This document shows, in pieces, positions 17,697-28,746 of a stretch of 51,617 nucleotides of DNA. Positions within the stretch are counted from its first letter, which is position 1; each line of letters begins with the position of its first letter. The translations under genes were made by a program, and so were the position numbers. This stretch comes from Actinomycetota bacterium (GTDB lineage: Bacteria; Actinomycetota; Actinomycetes; Nanopelagicales; Nanopelagicaceae), in contig JAPOKG010000004.1 of NCBI GenBank assembly GCA_029977785.1, positions 1 through 51,617 on the forward strand, read 5' to 3'. The notes beneath the pieces are model-generated. The model had not been told where the DNA came from and searched no databases. It saw only the letters and a program-made list of their open reading frames with translations.

Positions 17697-18179
17697 ATGA
17701 AACGCGCTGTGTGTCCAGGATCCTTTGATCCCATCACCTTTGGCCACCTCGACATCATTGAGCGCGCCAGCCTGCAATTCGATGAGGTTATCGTTGCTGT
17801 CTTCGTTAACCGTAACAAGTCTGGACTTTTCTCTATTGAAGAGCGAATCCAGATGATTAATGAGAATATTAAGAAATTCCCTAACGTTCGCGTTGATTCA
17901 GGGAGCGGATTGCTAGTCGAGTACTGCAAGAAGAATGGCGTACAGGCTATTGTTAAAGGCCTTCGCGCTGTCACAGACTTTGATTACGAGCTTCAGATGG
18001 CACAAGTTCATATCCAAGCCTCCGGTGTTGAGACTATGTTCATGGCCACTTCTCCGACACATTCATTCCTTTCTTCCTCAATTGTGAAAGAGTTGGCTCA
18101 CTACGGGGGAGATGTCTCCTCAATGGTTCCAGCAAATGTCAATACCGCCCTCAAAGCACGAGCAGGAGAATCACGATGA
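17697..18179 (+). CDS. coaD: Phosphopantetheine adenylyltransferase
   Basis: CoaD adenylylates 4'-phosphopantetheine, the penultimate step of coenzyme A synthesis. The nucleotidyltransferase motif (T/H)xGH is T14-F15-G16-H17 after GSFDPIT. The second signature is present as FLSSSIVKEL near residue 125. At 160 aa it is the normal size. The stop overlaps the SepIVA-like gene by ATGA, as in many Actinobacteria where these genes are neighbours. Confidence 0.95.
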   Translation: MKRAVCPGSFDPITFGHLDIIERASLQFDEVIVAVFVNRNKSGLFSIEERIQMINENIKKFPNVRVDSGSGLLVEYCKKNGVQAIVKGLRAVTDFDYELQMAQVHIQASGVETMFMATSPTHSFLSSSIVKELAHYGGDVSSMVPANVNTALKARAGESR

Positions 18180-18664
18180 CCATGGATTCGATTGAAAAGC
18201 TCAATACAGCGATAGCAATCGTTGAAGAAGCTCGCGGCGTTCCGCTCTCTGCTTCCTGTGTCGTGCATCGCGGCGAAATGCTTGAAGTTCTCGAAGGTGC
18301 GCGCGAACTTCTTCCAGCCGATTTCTCACAAGCGGAAGCAATTCTGACTCAACGTGATCAGATCATTGAAGAAGGTCGCTCGAGCGCTGAAGCGATGATT
18401 GCAACGGCACGCGAAGATGTTGCTCGCATGGTTGAACAGACCTCTATCGTTCAGGCAGCTCGTGATGAAGCTAAGCGAATTCTCGATGATGCCCGCGATC
18501 TGGCAGCGCAAGAGCGCGAAGAGGTAGAGGCATATATCGATGGCCGACTAGCCACCCTAGAAGTGATACTCAATAAGACCATGGAGGCAGTTGCCCGTGG
18601 ACGTGAACGTCTCGAGGGAGCAAACGATAAGGATGTTCTCTCACAACTTAACGCCGACGATTAG
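18176..18664 (+). CDS. SepIVA/Rv2927c-like coiled-coil protein, short form
   Basis: The start resembles mycobacterial SepIVA, a DivIVA-like septation protein (IVEEARGVPLSASCVVHRGE against a similar VEEARGVPM...RGD block). The end (AYIDGRLATLEVILNKTMEAVARGRERL) also matches its C-terminus. Between them lies an Ala/Glu/Arg-rich coiled coil of only about 80 residues, so the protein is 162 aa against roughly 245 in mycobacteria. It could superficially be taken for an ATP synthase b subunit, but it lacks a membrane segment. Position between coaD and DUF177 agrees with SepIVA. Role in septal or polar growth is inferred. Confidence 0.75.
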   Translation: MTMDSIEKLNTAIAIVEEARGVPLSASCVVHRGEMLEVLEGARELLPADFSQAEAILTQRDQIIEEGRSSAEAMIATAREDVARMVEQTSIVQAARDEAKRILDDARDLAAQEREEVEAYIDGRLATLEVILNKTMEAVARGRERLEGANDKDVLSQLNADD

Positions 18665-18684
18665 CGCATTCTCAAGGCACATCT

Positions 18685-19272
18685 ATGAAATCAAATCCAT
18701 TCATACTCAATACTCACGATCTCCCGCGCCGTGCAGGCGAAATGAAGGAGTACGAGCTTGATATTGAGGCTCCTGTTCGCATAGGAGTTCCCCTTATTGG
18801 AATTCCAGAGGGTGACATCATTGAAGCAGACGTCCGACTGGAATCTGTTACCGAAGGTGTGCTGCTGAGTGCAGAGATATATGCAGTTGCACACGGTGAA
18901 TGCGCACGTTGCCTAGAACCGCTCGAGCAGGTGATTGAGAGAAAAATCCAAGAGCTCTATCGCTACGAGCCAACAAATGAAAAGGGTCGCAAGAAAAGGC
19001 GCGAGGATGAAGATGTTGATCTAGATGCTGAAGATGAGTTGCAGATGGAAGGCGACCTAATGAATCTAGAGAATCCCATCATCGACGCAATTATTCTCGC
19101 GCTCTCGGTAAATCCGCTCTGTGATGAAGAGTGCATGGGGCTCTGTCCAGATTGCGGTGAAAAGTGGGAGTCCCTACCGGATGGCCATCGCCACGAGGTA
19201 GCCGATGCGCGATGGTCAGGGCTGGCCTCCCTGCTCGAGAAACCTGCCGATTTTGGCAATCAAGAGAAATAA
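18685..19272 (+). CDS. DUF177 (YceD-like) zinc-motif protein
   Basis: This 195-aa protein of the DUF177/YceD family is encoded just before rpmF, the near-universal position of this family. It has two cysteine clusters, C73-x2-C76 (GECARCLEPL) and a later C-x3-C-x3-C-x2-C run (LCDEECMGLCPDCG). A very acidic segment lies between them. In plants and some bacteria relatives affect 23S rRNA maturation; here the role is inferred from neighbours rpmF and rnc. Confidence 0.85.
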   Translation: MKSNPFILNTHDLPRRAGEMKEYELDIEAPVRIGVPLIGIPEGDIIEADVRLESVTEGVLLSAEIYAVAHGECARCLEPLEQVIERKIQELYRYEPTNEKGRKKRREDEDVDLDAEDELQMEGDLMNLENPIIDAIILALSVNPLCDEECMGLCPDCGEKWESLPDGHRHEVADARWSGLASLLEKPADFGNQEK

Positions 19273-19337
19273 GCGATACTTAGCCCCATAACGATTTAGG
19301 GCCCGCTAAGGTCCTTTCAAGATTAAGGACGATTACC

Positions 19338-19511
19338 GTGCCAGTACCAAAGCGAAAGATGTCTCGTTCGAAGACTCGTTCACGTCGCAGCATGTGGAAG
19401 ACAACAGCGGCAGCAATCTCGACTTGCAGCCAATGTCAGCAGCCAAAGCTCAACCATGTAGCGTGCCCAACTTGCGGAACATATAACCGCCGTCAGGTTC
19501 TCGAGGTCTGA
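19338..19511 (+). CDS. rpmF: 50S ribosomal protein L32
   Basis: This 57-aa protein starts GTG-CCA-GTA-CCA-AAG. It begins MPVPKRKMSRSKTRSRRS as L32 does and has a C4 zinc ribbon (C30, C33, C43, C46). AAGGA precedes the start by 8 nt. It is located 65 nt after DUF177 and immediately before rnc, the standard order. Two nt separate its TGA from the proposed rnc start codon. Confidence 0.96.
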   Translation: MPVPKRKMSRSKTRSRRSMWKTTAAAISTCSQCQQPKLNHVACPTCGTYNRRQVLEV

Positions 19512-19512
19512 T

Positions 19513-20193
19513 CTGTACTCAAAACTTCTTGAGCAATTAGGAGTTCAACTCTCTCCTGAACTGCTCGAGTTGGCCTTTACCCATAGGTCCTTCGCCTATG
19601 AAACTGGGATTTCTACCACTAATGAACGTTTGGAATTTCTAGGCGACTCTGTCCTTGGACTAATCGTCACTGAAGAGCTCTATCAAAAGTACCCTGATCT
19701 GGATGAGAGTCGCTTATCTCCGCTGCGCTCAGGAATCGTCAATATGCGCGCGCTCGCTGATATCGCTCGAACTCTGGAATTGGGTCAGTACATCCGCCTG
19801 GGTAAAGGTGAAGAAGTTACCAATGGCCGAGATAAAAACTCACTTTTGGCAGATGCACTCGAGGCCCTCATAGGCGCTATCTATCTCGAATCTGGTTATG
19901 CGCAGACATCAATCGTTGTCAACAATCTCATCAAAGAAACCCTTGAAAGTGCGATGGCTAAGGGCGCAGGTCTTGATGGAAAGACGGCGTTACAGGAGTT
20001 AGTTGCCTCCCTCGGTAAGGGAACGTTGGAATACCACGTCTCTGAAACTGGTCCTGATCATGATAAGAGTTTTACAGCTATCGCAGTTGTAGGTGGAATT
20101 AATATTGCAGAAGGTTCAGGTAAAAGTAAGCGAGAAGCCGAACAATCTGCCGCTCGCGCGTCCTTTGAAATATTACGAAGCGAAATAGAGTAA
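19513..20193 (+). CDS. rnc: Ribonuclease III, apparent CTG start
   Basis: RNase III cleaves double-stranded RNA in rRNA and mRNA processing. The signature NERLEFLGDSVLG (from residue 37) and the C-terminal dsRBD (TALQELVASLGKG to SAARASFEIL) are intact. The frame between TAG 19459 and the RNase III core has no ATG or GTG. TTG 19570 would delete the first helix. CTG 19513 gives a complete 226-aa protein and has GAGG at 19503-19506 with an ideal 6-nt spacer. mutM, often between rnc and smc in Actinobacteria, is absent. Confidence 0.88.
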   Translation: MYSKLLEQLGVQLSPELLELAFTHRSFAYETGISTTNERLEFLGDSVLGLIVTEELYQKYPDLDESRLSPLRSGIVNMRALADIARTLELGQYIRLGKGEEVTNGRDKNSLLADALEALIGAIYLESGYAQTSIVVNNLIKETLESAMAKGAGLDGKTALQELVASLGKGTLEYHVSETGPDHDKSFTAIAVVGGINIAEGSGKSKREAEQSAARASFEILRSEIE

Positions 20194-20248
20194 ACCCTCA
20201 AGTTCAACTTGATACGAGTCGCTTTTATACCAATGGCGCACCTACCGA

Positions 20249-20254
20249 TAGGTT
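20249..20254 (+). promoter_or_regulatory. -10 hexamer of a leaderless smc transcript
   Basis: TAGGTT is exactly 7 nt before the GTG start of smc, with no Shine-Dalgarno sequence. Confidence 0.55.
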
Positions 20255-20261
20255 TAGGCGC

Positions 20262-23200
20262 GTGTACTTGAAGTCGCTCACCTTAAAAGGATTTAAATCC
20301 TTTGCATCAGCGACCACTCTTCGTCTTGAACCCGGCATCACCTGTGTGGTCGGTCCGAACGGTTCTGGAAAATCAAACGTTGTCGATGCGCTCACCTGGG
20401 TCATGGGTGAACAGGGCGCTAAATCGCTACGTGGCGGAAAGATGGAAGATGTCATCTTCGCGGGAACTTCCGGACGTGCGCCACTTGGCCGTGCAGAAGT
20501 TGCAGTCACCATCGATAACACCGATGGCGCTCTTCCAATTGATTACACCGAAGTCACGATCTCGCGCATCCTCTTCCGCAACGGTCAGAGCGAATATCAA
20601 ATTAACGGCGAGGCTTCACGCCTTCTAGATATCCAAGAACTTTTGAGCGATTCAGGTATTGGTCGCGAAATGCACGTCATTGTGGGACAAGGTCAGCTCG
20701 ATGCGATTTTAATGGCAACGCCAGAAGAACGTAGAGGCTTTATCGAAGAAGCAGCTGGGGTTCTTAAGCACCGCAAGCGTAAAGAGAAGGCGATCCGGAA
20801 GTTAGATTCAATGCAGGCTAACTTGGCGCGCATTAACGACCTCACGGTCGAGTTACGTAGACAACTGCGTCCTCTCGGTAAACAGGCTGAGGTTGCAAAG
20901 AAGGCTGCGACAATTCAAGCAGATTTACGTGATGCCAAGTTACGCCTTCTTGCCGATGATTACATCGCACTCTCAAAGACTCTCGATGCAGAAGTTGCAG
21001 ATGAGAATGCGTTGCGCGAACGTAGAGCTATCGTTGAAGCTGAACTTGACTCCGTACGTCGACGCGAAGAAGAACTCGATGCACAATCTGCTTTCGAGAG
21101 CCCACTGCTGATAAAGGCGCAAGAGAACTTCTACTCTCTCAGCGCGCTACGCGAGAAATTCCGCGGAACTCAATCACTTGCGCAAGAACGCTCGCGCTTC
21201 CTAGCGGAAGAGGCTGAAGAGGCGCGTAGCGCTGGTCGTGATCCACAACTGCTAGAAGAAGAAGCAGCAACTCTTCGAGCCGAGGAAGCGCAATTGCGCG
21301 CAGATGTATTGACGGCACAGAACCTATTGCTAAGTTCGAGTAGCTCCTTGGTTGCAGCCGAAGCTGCTTTGAAGGCTGAAGAAGACACCATTGCTGCAGC
21401 TCTACGTGCGCTTGCCGATCAGCGAGAAGGTACTGCTCGTCAAGAGGGGCATATTAAATCTTTGGCTGCCCGGCTAGAAGCTATTACCGAAGAGATTTCT
21501 CGTTTGACCTCAGCTCGCGATGAAGCACAGAGTCGAGTCGATGCTGCAAAGCGAGATTATGCGCAGTTTGAGATGGAGATTGCCAACGCGGATTCTGGAG
21601 AACTTGGCCTGGATTCACATTTCGAAAGTGCGAAGAACGCACTTGAACAAGCCAAGAAAGTCCATGCCGACTTAATCGATGCCGAGCGCGCAGCTGATCG
21701 CGAACGTAACTCCGTAGAATCAAAGTTAGAAGCAATGAAGCTGACATCTAGCTCTCGAGATGGAGCTACTGCCCTCCTTCGTGATTCACGCGGTGTGTCA
21801 ATTCTTGGATCTATTGCATCACTGATTGAAATTGATAAAGGCTGGGAAGCAGCAACTGCGGCTGCTCTTGGACAACTAGCCGATGCCATTGTTGTTCGTG
21901 ATCTCTCTTCTGCTGTCAGCGCTCTGACAGTCCTGCGTAGTGAAAACTTAGGACAAGCAGATGTTCTTGTTTACGAACCAGGGCAGAGCGCAGGCTCATC
22001 GACTCCGGCAGGACTGACTTCGCTCTTAAGCTATGTCCGTTCAACACAAATATCTGATCTTCTCTCAACGCTACTGTCGCAGACCGTGGTTGCGGAAAAC
22101 CCACGAGATGCTCAGAACATCTTGGGTCAGCACCGAGCTGTCACAGTAGTTACTCGTGATGGCGACATCATTACCGCGTCCCGTGCGCGTGGAGGATCTG
22201 CATCTTCAACTTCACTCATTGAGATTCAGGCGTTGATAGCGGATTTAGCGAAGAAGTTAGAAGAACTTACTCATACTTGCGATCGACTTAAGTTCGAGAT
22301 TTCTACAGCTGCGACAGAGCTAGAAAGTAAGCAGAGCAACTTTGATGCAGCTCTTTCTAAACTCAATGAATCCGATGCCCGTATCGCAGCGTTAACCGAA
22401 CAACTTGCCGTATCCGGCCAAAATATTAAATCTGCCACCGCCGAAGTAGAGCGCTTAACGACTGCGATTAATGAGGCAACTTCAGCTAAAGCGCGCGATG
22501 AGAATGAACTTTCTATCGCGTCGAATCAATTGCAGCAGCACGGCGAAATTGCAGAACCGGATCATTCCAAGGCAGAGTCACTTCGCAATCAAGTCTCGAG
22601 CGCACGTACAGCCGAAGTTGAAGCGCGACTTGCCGTGCGCACCTCTGAAGAGCGAGTGGCTTCGATTGCAGCGCGTGCACAAGCGCTAGAAGATTCTGCA
22701 CGAGCAGAACGAGAGGCTTCAGAGCGAGCAGTTTCGCGACGTGGGGCCCGTGCGCGTGGAGCAGTCATCTCACAAGCAATTGCTGAGGCAGCTTATGAGG
22801 CACTTATCCATATCGAACGCTCGATTGCGAAAGCATCAACTGAACGCGCCAGACTGGAAGCCAATCGCACTGAGCGAGAAGGTGAGACCCTCACTGTTCG
22901 CTCACGTAGTCGTGAATTAACTCAAGAGCTAGATCAGCTCACTTCAAGTGTGCATCGAGATGAAATTGCCCGCGCTGAACAACGAATGCGCGTCGAAGCG
23001 TTGCAGACCAAGGCAGTTGAAGAACTTGGCATTGATATTCCAACTCTTATTGGTGAATACGGTCCTGATAAAGATGTTCCGACCTTTATTGAAACTGAGT
23101 CAGGCGAGATAGTTGCAACAGAGTTGATCCCTTATCGTCGCGACCAGCAAGAGAAGCGACTTGCTGCCACAGAACGCTCACTGACTCTTCTTGGAAAGAT

Positions 23201-23798
23201 TAATCCTCTAGCGCTTGAGGAATACAGCGCGTTGGAAGAGCGTCTAAAGTTCTTGGCAGAGCAGCTCGAAGATCTCAAGCGCACCAAGAAAGATCTCCTT
23301 GACATCATCAAGGAAGTTGATGATCGCGTGCAGCAAATCTTCATGGAAGCTTATGAAGATGTAGCAGAGCACTTTAAAGATATCTTTGCGCGCCTATTCC
23401 CAGGCGGAGAAGGAAGGTTGATTCTGACCAATCCAGATGACCTACTCAATACAGGCGTAGATGTAGAAGCCCGCCCTCCTGGCAAGAGAATTAAGCGGCT
23501 ATCGCTGCTCTCTGGTGGAGAGAAATCACTCACGGCAGTTGCCATGTTGGTCGCAATCTTTAAATCTCGTCCAAGCCCCTTCTATGTCCTCGACGAAGTC
23601 GAAGCAGCTCTCGATGATGTGAACTTAGGTCGACTACTGACAATTTTGGAGGAGCTACGCGAGAGCTCTCAGCTCATCATCATCACCCACCAAAAGCGCA
23701 CGATGGAGATCGCAGATGCGCTCTACGGAGTAACGATGCGAGGTGACGGTGTTACTGAAGTAATCTCGCAACGTCTGCGTGAATCTGAAACTGCCTAA
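20262..23798 (+). CDS. smc: Chromosome segregation ATPase SMC
   Basis: The 1178-aa SMC forms the condensin core that organises and segregates the chromosome. It has an N-terminal Walker A GPNGSGKS (31-38) and a first coiled coil (about 165-490). The flexible hinge follows (about 500-650, GVSILGSIASLIEI onwards), then the return coil. C-terminal motifs are LSGGEKSLTAVA and Walker B YVLDEVEAALDD. It starts with GTG on a leaderless promoter. The ScpA/ScpB partners are not in this window. ftsY follows after 14 nt. Confidence 0.97.
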   Translation: MYLKSLTLKGFKSFASATTLRLEPGITCVVGPNGSGKSNVVDALTWVMGEQGAKSLRGGKMEDVIFAGTSGRAPLGRAEVAVTIDNTDGALPIDYTEVTISRILFRNGQSEYQINGEASRLLDIQELLSDSGIGREMHVIVGQGQLDAILMATPEERRGFIEEAAGVLKHRKRKEKAIRKLDSMQANLARINDLTVELRRQLRPLGKQAEVAKKAATIQADLRDAKLRLLADDYIALSKTLDAEVADENALRERRAIVEAELDSVRRREEELDAQSAFESPLLIKAQENFYSLSALREKFRGTQSLAQERSRFLAEEAEEARSAGRDPQLLEEEAATLRAEEAQLRADVLTAQNLLLSSSSSLVAAEAALKAEEDTIAAALRALADQREGTARQEGHIKSLAARLEAITEEISRLTSARDEAQSRVDAAKRDYAQFEMEIANADSGELGLDSHFESAKNALEQAKKVHADLIDAERAADRERNSVESKLEAMKLTSSSRDGATALLRDSRGVSILGSIASLIEIDKGWEAATAAALGQLADAIVVRDLSSAVSALTVLRSENLGQADVLVYEPGQSAGSSTPAGLTSLLSYVRSTQISDLLSTLLSQTVVAENPRDAQNILGQHRAVTVVTRDGDIITASRARGGSASSTSLIEIQALIADLAKKLEELTHTCDRLKFEISTAATELESKQSNFDAALSKLNESDARIAALTEQLAVSGQNIKSATAEVERLTTAINEATSAKARDENELSIASNQLQQHGEIAEPDHSKAESLRNQVSSARTAEVEARLAVRTSEERVASIAARAQALEDSARAEREASERAVSRRGARARGAVISQAIAEAAYEALIHIERSIAKASTERARLEANRTEREGETLTVRSRSRELTQELDQLTSSVHRDEIARAEQRMRVEALQTKAVEELGIDIPTLIGEYGPDKDVPTFIETESGEIVATELIPYRRDQQEKRLAATERSLTLLGKINPLALEEYSALEERLKFLAEQLEDLKRTKKDLLDIIKEVDDRVQQIFMEAYEDVAEHFKDIFARLFPGGEGRLILTNPDDLLNTGVDVEARPPGKRIKRLSLLSGGEKSLTAVAMLVAIFKSRPSPFYVLDEVEAALDDVNLGRLLTILEELRESSQLIIITHQKRTMEIADALYGVTMRGDGVTEVISQRLRESETA

Positions 23799-23812
23799 CC
23801 TTTAGATTTGCC

Positions 23813-24649
23813 ATGGGCCTTTTCAATCGCTTAATCGCCAAAGTACGGGGCACCTCAACTGCATCTGCTCTTGATTGGAAAGAGATTGAAGTCGAACTTC
23901 TCGCCTCTGATTTGGGCCCGAACCTTGTAGGCGAACTTCTGGAAGCTGCCAAGAAGATGCGCGGTGAAGATGCCGAGGGAGCGATTAAAGAGATTCTCCG
24001 CTCTAAACTTTCACAACGTGAACGCGATCTCGTTTCAGGTGGCGGACAGAAAGTTATTTTGGTTGTAGGGGTTAATGGAACAGGAAAGACCACTTCGGTT
24101 GCAAAGTTAGCTGCATCCCTTAAGTCATCAGGCAACTCAGTGATTTTAGGGGCGGCAGATACCTTCCGTGCTGCAGCTGTTGCGCAACTGCAAACCTGGG
24201 GAGCGCGCATCAACGTAGAAGTTGTCAACGGCAAAGAAGGCGCAGAGCCGGCTGCTGTTGCCTTTGATAGCGCAAAGCGTGCTAGTGATGAAAAGTGCGA
24301 TTACCTGATCATTGATACCGCTGGGCGGTTACATAATAAGAATGACTTGATGGCAGAACTCGGCAAAGTTAAACGCGTAGTTGAAAAAGTGCTTCCAATT
24401 ACTGAAGTACTTTTGGTCATCGATGGAACAACTGGTCAAAATGGTTTGGCGCAGGCCAAGATCTTTAGTGAGGCTGTTGAAGTAACAGGCCTTATCGTCA
24501 CGAAACTCGATGGAAGCGCACGAGGGGGAGTTGCCCTTGCCATAGAGAGCGCCCTTGATATTCCCATCAAATTTATTGGTACGGGGGAGGGTGAAGGTGA
24601 CTTCGCCGCTTTTGAGCCCGATGCCTATATAGACGGACTTCTCGCCTAG
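23813..24649 (+). CDS. ftsY: Signal recognition particle receptor FtsY
   Basis: FtsY is the SRP receptor GTPase that docks ribosome-SRP complexes at the membrane. The N domain is followed by the G domain with G1 GVNGTGKT (86-93), DTAGR near residue 170 and TKLDGSARGG near residue 225. At 278 aa it lacks the long acidic A domain of many actinobacterial FtsYs; a short basic N-terminus (MGLFNRLIAKVRG) may serve as the membrane helix. Its partner Ffh is encoded 4 kb downstream. Confidence 0.95.
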   Translation: MGLFNRLIAKVRGTSTASALDWKEIEVELLASDLGPNLVGELLEAAKKMRGEDAEGAIKEILRSKLSQRERDLVSGGGQKVILVVGVNGTGKTTSVAKLAASLKSSGNSVILGAADTFRAAAVAQLQTWGARINVEVVNGKEGAEPAAVAFDSAKRASDEKCDYLIIDTAGRLHNKNDLMAELGKVKRVVEKVLPITEVLLVIDGTTGQNGLAQAKIFSEAVEVTGLIVTKLDGSARGGVALAIESALDIPIKFIGTGEGEGDFAAFEPDAYIDGLLA

Positions 24650-24663
24650 CTGCAGGCTGGGCC

Positions 24664-24732
24664 GTAACTCACTTGTAACAAAGGGCAGCCTTTTGTGACC
24701 ACTTCTTAACCTGCTGCGCTATCGCTTGTAAC
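24664..24732. promoter_or_regulatory. Candidate GlnR operator array upstream of amtB
   Basis: Repeats of a GTNAC-like pentamer occur at helical spacing: GTAAC (24664), GTAAC (24675, 11 bp on), GTGAC (24695), TTAAC (24706, 11 bp on), GTAAC (24728, 22 bp on). The GTNAC-n6-repeat pattern is that of actinobacterial GlnR nitrogen-response boxes. No glnR gene is in the window, so the assignment is by motif only. Confidence 0.45.
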
Positions 24733-24798
24733 TCCATAAGGGCACCTTTACCCCCATCTCAACGGCGAGTTCTGCATGTATCGGGAAAAGGATTAACT

Positions 24799-26438
<1,640 letters not shown>

Positions 26439-26448
26439 AGAAAATAGG

Positions 26449-28734
26449 ATGAGCGCTGTGGGAACCAGGGAAAGACGAGCTCGATCAAATGAGGGCGATC
26501 GACTTCTGTCATCTCTATTCGAAAAAAGTGGCGCTAATCCACTCGAGGTAGCAATCGCCGCGGTCGGAGGTTTCGGCCGCGGCGAACTCTCTCCAGGTTC
26601 TGATTTAGATATTGTCATTATTCACACTGGCTCTTATCGACTGGAAGAGTTATCCGAGATCGTCAATAAAATCCTTTACCCGCTATGGGATAAAAAAATT
26701 TCAGGTCGCGCAATAAAGGTGGACCATGCCGTTCGAACCCGTTCAGAAATGCGAGAAGCTGCAGATTCAGATTTAAAGGTTGCACTTGGTCTTCTTGATA
26801 TACGGCTGATTTGTGGAAGCGCTGAATTAGTTGCAGCCGTTCAGGTAGATTCTTTAGAGTCCTGGCGAAAGAGTTCAAAGCTGCGCTTGCCCCAATTGCG
26901 GGAATCGCTGCTGGAGCGTCATCAGAGAGCTGGCGAGCTGGCTTATCTACTCGAACCAGACTTAAAAGAAGCTCGTGGAGGTTTGCGAGACGTAACAGCA
27001 CTTCGAGCGATTCAACGCTCACAAGCTATCGCCGTTCCGATTGAGAAAATCAGTATTGCCGAATCCTTGTTATCCAACGTTCGCGAAGCCCTCCATACCG
27101 TAAGTGGGCGCGATAAAGACAAATTGTTCTTTCAAGAGCAAGATAAGGTTGCAAAACTATTGGGTTATCAGGATGCAGATCTTTTAATGAGCGAGGTTGC
27201 ACAAGCCGCTCGTACTGTCGACTATATTCTGGATTCCACCTGGTATCGCCTGACGCATAAAGGAAGAGATGGTGGCGGCAGATTCCTTAAAAAAGTTCGC
27301 TCGACAGCGCTTTCTCGGGATATTGCAGTTTCAAATCGCGAAGTAGTAATTGGTCTCGATGCAGATTTTGGATTAGATCCTGTTATCGGGTTACGTGCTG
27401 CTGCCTCTGCTGCGCAGCTTGGGTTGCCAATCTCAATGGATTCGCTAGCGCGTCTTGGCGAAAAATTAAGTAGTGGCATTGGTGCGCTCCCAAACCCCTG
27501 GCCACGTGAAGCGCGTGAAAATCTCATCGCGCTGATTGGCGCAGGCTCTGCCATGGTGCAGATATTTGAAGCGTTAGACCAAGAGGAGATCATTTTCCAT
27601 TGGATTCCAGAGTGGAAAAGCGTTCGTTCGCTGCCACAACGAAATGTCTTACATCGCCACACTGTCGATCGACACATGGTGGAGACGGCAGTGCATGCTG
27701 CCGCTCTCACCCGACAGGTCCACAGGCCTGACATATTGTTGTTCAGCGCACTCTTTCATGACATCGGCAAAGGTAGCGAGGAAGATCATTCCGAACGTGG
27801 TGAAAGACTCATTGCACCGATTGCCGCCCGCATCGGTTTCTCTGATTCAGATATCGCTACAATCAAAATTCTTGTTAAGCAGCACTTACTGCTTTCAGCA
27901 ACTGCCACAAGACGAGATCTTGATGACCCAGCGACAATCGCATCTGTCCTTGATGTTATTCCAGATCTGCAAACTCTGGAACTATTGCATGCTCTAAGCA
28001 TCGCTGATGGTGAGGCCACCGGAAGGGCGGCTTGGACTGATTGGAAAGCATCTCTCGTTGCAGAGCTTGTAGCCAGAGTGACGAGCGCACTGACGGATAA
28101 CACAGTTGCACAACAGCCAGAACTGAGCCCCGAACAGAGAAGTAAGGCCGAACTCGGCGAGCTTGCTGTATCAATTGACGACAGAGGAAGTCTTTATGCG
28201 ATTGAAATTGTGGTCAGTGATAAGCCGGGGCTGCTCTCGACTGTTGCCGGAGTACTCAATCTCCTTCGACTTGATGTGCGTTCTGCGCGGACAAAGTCAC
28301 ACGGGATATCCGCAGTAATGGAATGGATAGTCATTCCCGACCCACATGCTCCGGTCCTCACTGAAAAAATCTTGCATCGCGAACTAGTTGATGCACTCGC
28401 TAGCAAGGATTCACTTGCGCAGAGAATCTCAGATCGCATTGAGGCGTATGCGCAGTTACCGACAATTCCTGTACCAGCGCCAGTTGTTGAGACTTTTCTT
28501 GATGCAGCAACTGATGCCACCATCGTTGAAGTCCGTAGCCACGATAGGCCGGCGCTCCTTTTTGGAATCGGATACACAATCACAAAGAGCAATATCGATA
28601 TCCGCTCAGCAATTGTGACAACGCTTGGGGCGGAAGCTATCGACACCCTGTATGTCACAGAGATTAATGGGGGAGCGCTCACGCCAGAACGGGCTCATGA
28701 GGTAGCAGAGAGATTGCGTTTGGCTCTGAAGTAG
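26449..28734 (+). CDS. glnD: PII-modifying nucleotidyltransferase GlnD
   Basis: GlnD adds and removes a nucleotidyl group on PII in response to glutamine. Domains in order: nucleotidyltransferase (GGFGRGELSPGSDLD, catalytic D52 and D54), PII-uridylyl domain, HD hydrolase (LFHDIGKG, near residue 440) and two C-terminal ACT glutamine sensors (about 585 and 700 onward). ATG 26449 gives 761 aa; an open frame back to 26401 lies inside glnK and is ignored. Completes an amtB-glnK-glnD operon. Confidence 0.93.
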   Translation: MSAVGTRERRARSNEGDRLLSSLFEKSGANPLEVAIAAVGGFGRGELSPGSDLDIVIIHTGSYRLEELSEIVNKILYPLWDKKISGRAIKVDHAVRTRSEMREAADSDLKVALGLLDIRLICGSAELVAAVQVDSLESWRKSSKLRLPQLRESLLERHQRAGELAYLLEPDLKEARGGLRDVTALRAIQRSQAIAVPIEKISIAESLLSNVREALHTVSGRDKDKLFFQEQDKVAKLLGYQDADLLMSEVAQAARTVDYILDSTWYRLTHKGRDGGGRFLKKVRSTALSRDIAVSNREVVIGLDADFGLDPVIGLRAAASAAQLGLPISMDSLARLGEKLSSGIGALPNPWPREARENLIALIGAGSAMVQIFEALDQEEIIFHWIPEWKSVRSLPQRNVLHRHTVDRHMVETAVHAAALTRQVHRPDILLFSALFHDIGKGSEEDHSERGERLIAPIAARIGFSDSDIATIKILVKQHLLLSATATRRDLDDPATIASVLDVIPDLQTLELLHALSIADGEATGRAAWTDWKASLVAELVARVTSALTDNTVAQQPELSPEQRSKAELGELAVSIDDRGSLYAIEIVVSDKPGLLSTVAGVLNLLRLDVRSARTKSHGISAVMEWIVIPDPHAPVLTEKILHRELVDALASKDSLAQRISDRIEAYAQLPTIPVPAPVVETFLDAATDATIVEVRSHDRPALLFGIGYTITKSNIDIRSAIVTTLGAEAIDTLYVTEINGGALTPERAHEVAERLRLALK

Positions 28735-28746
28735 ACTCCGCTTCTT

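Noticed and set aside
21100-23100. Several 60-110 aa frames in other phases within smc
   Set aside because: They lie entirely within the SMC coiled-coil coding region, have no start signals and are shadows of its codon bias.
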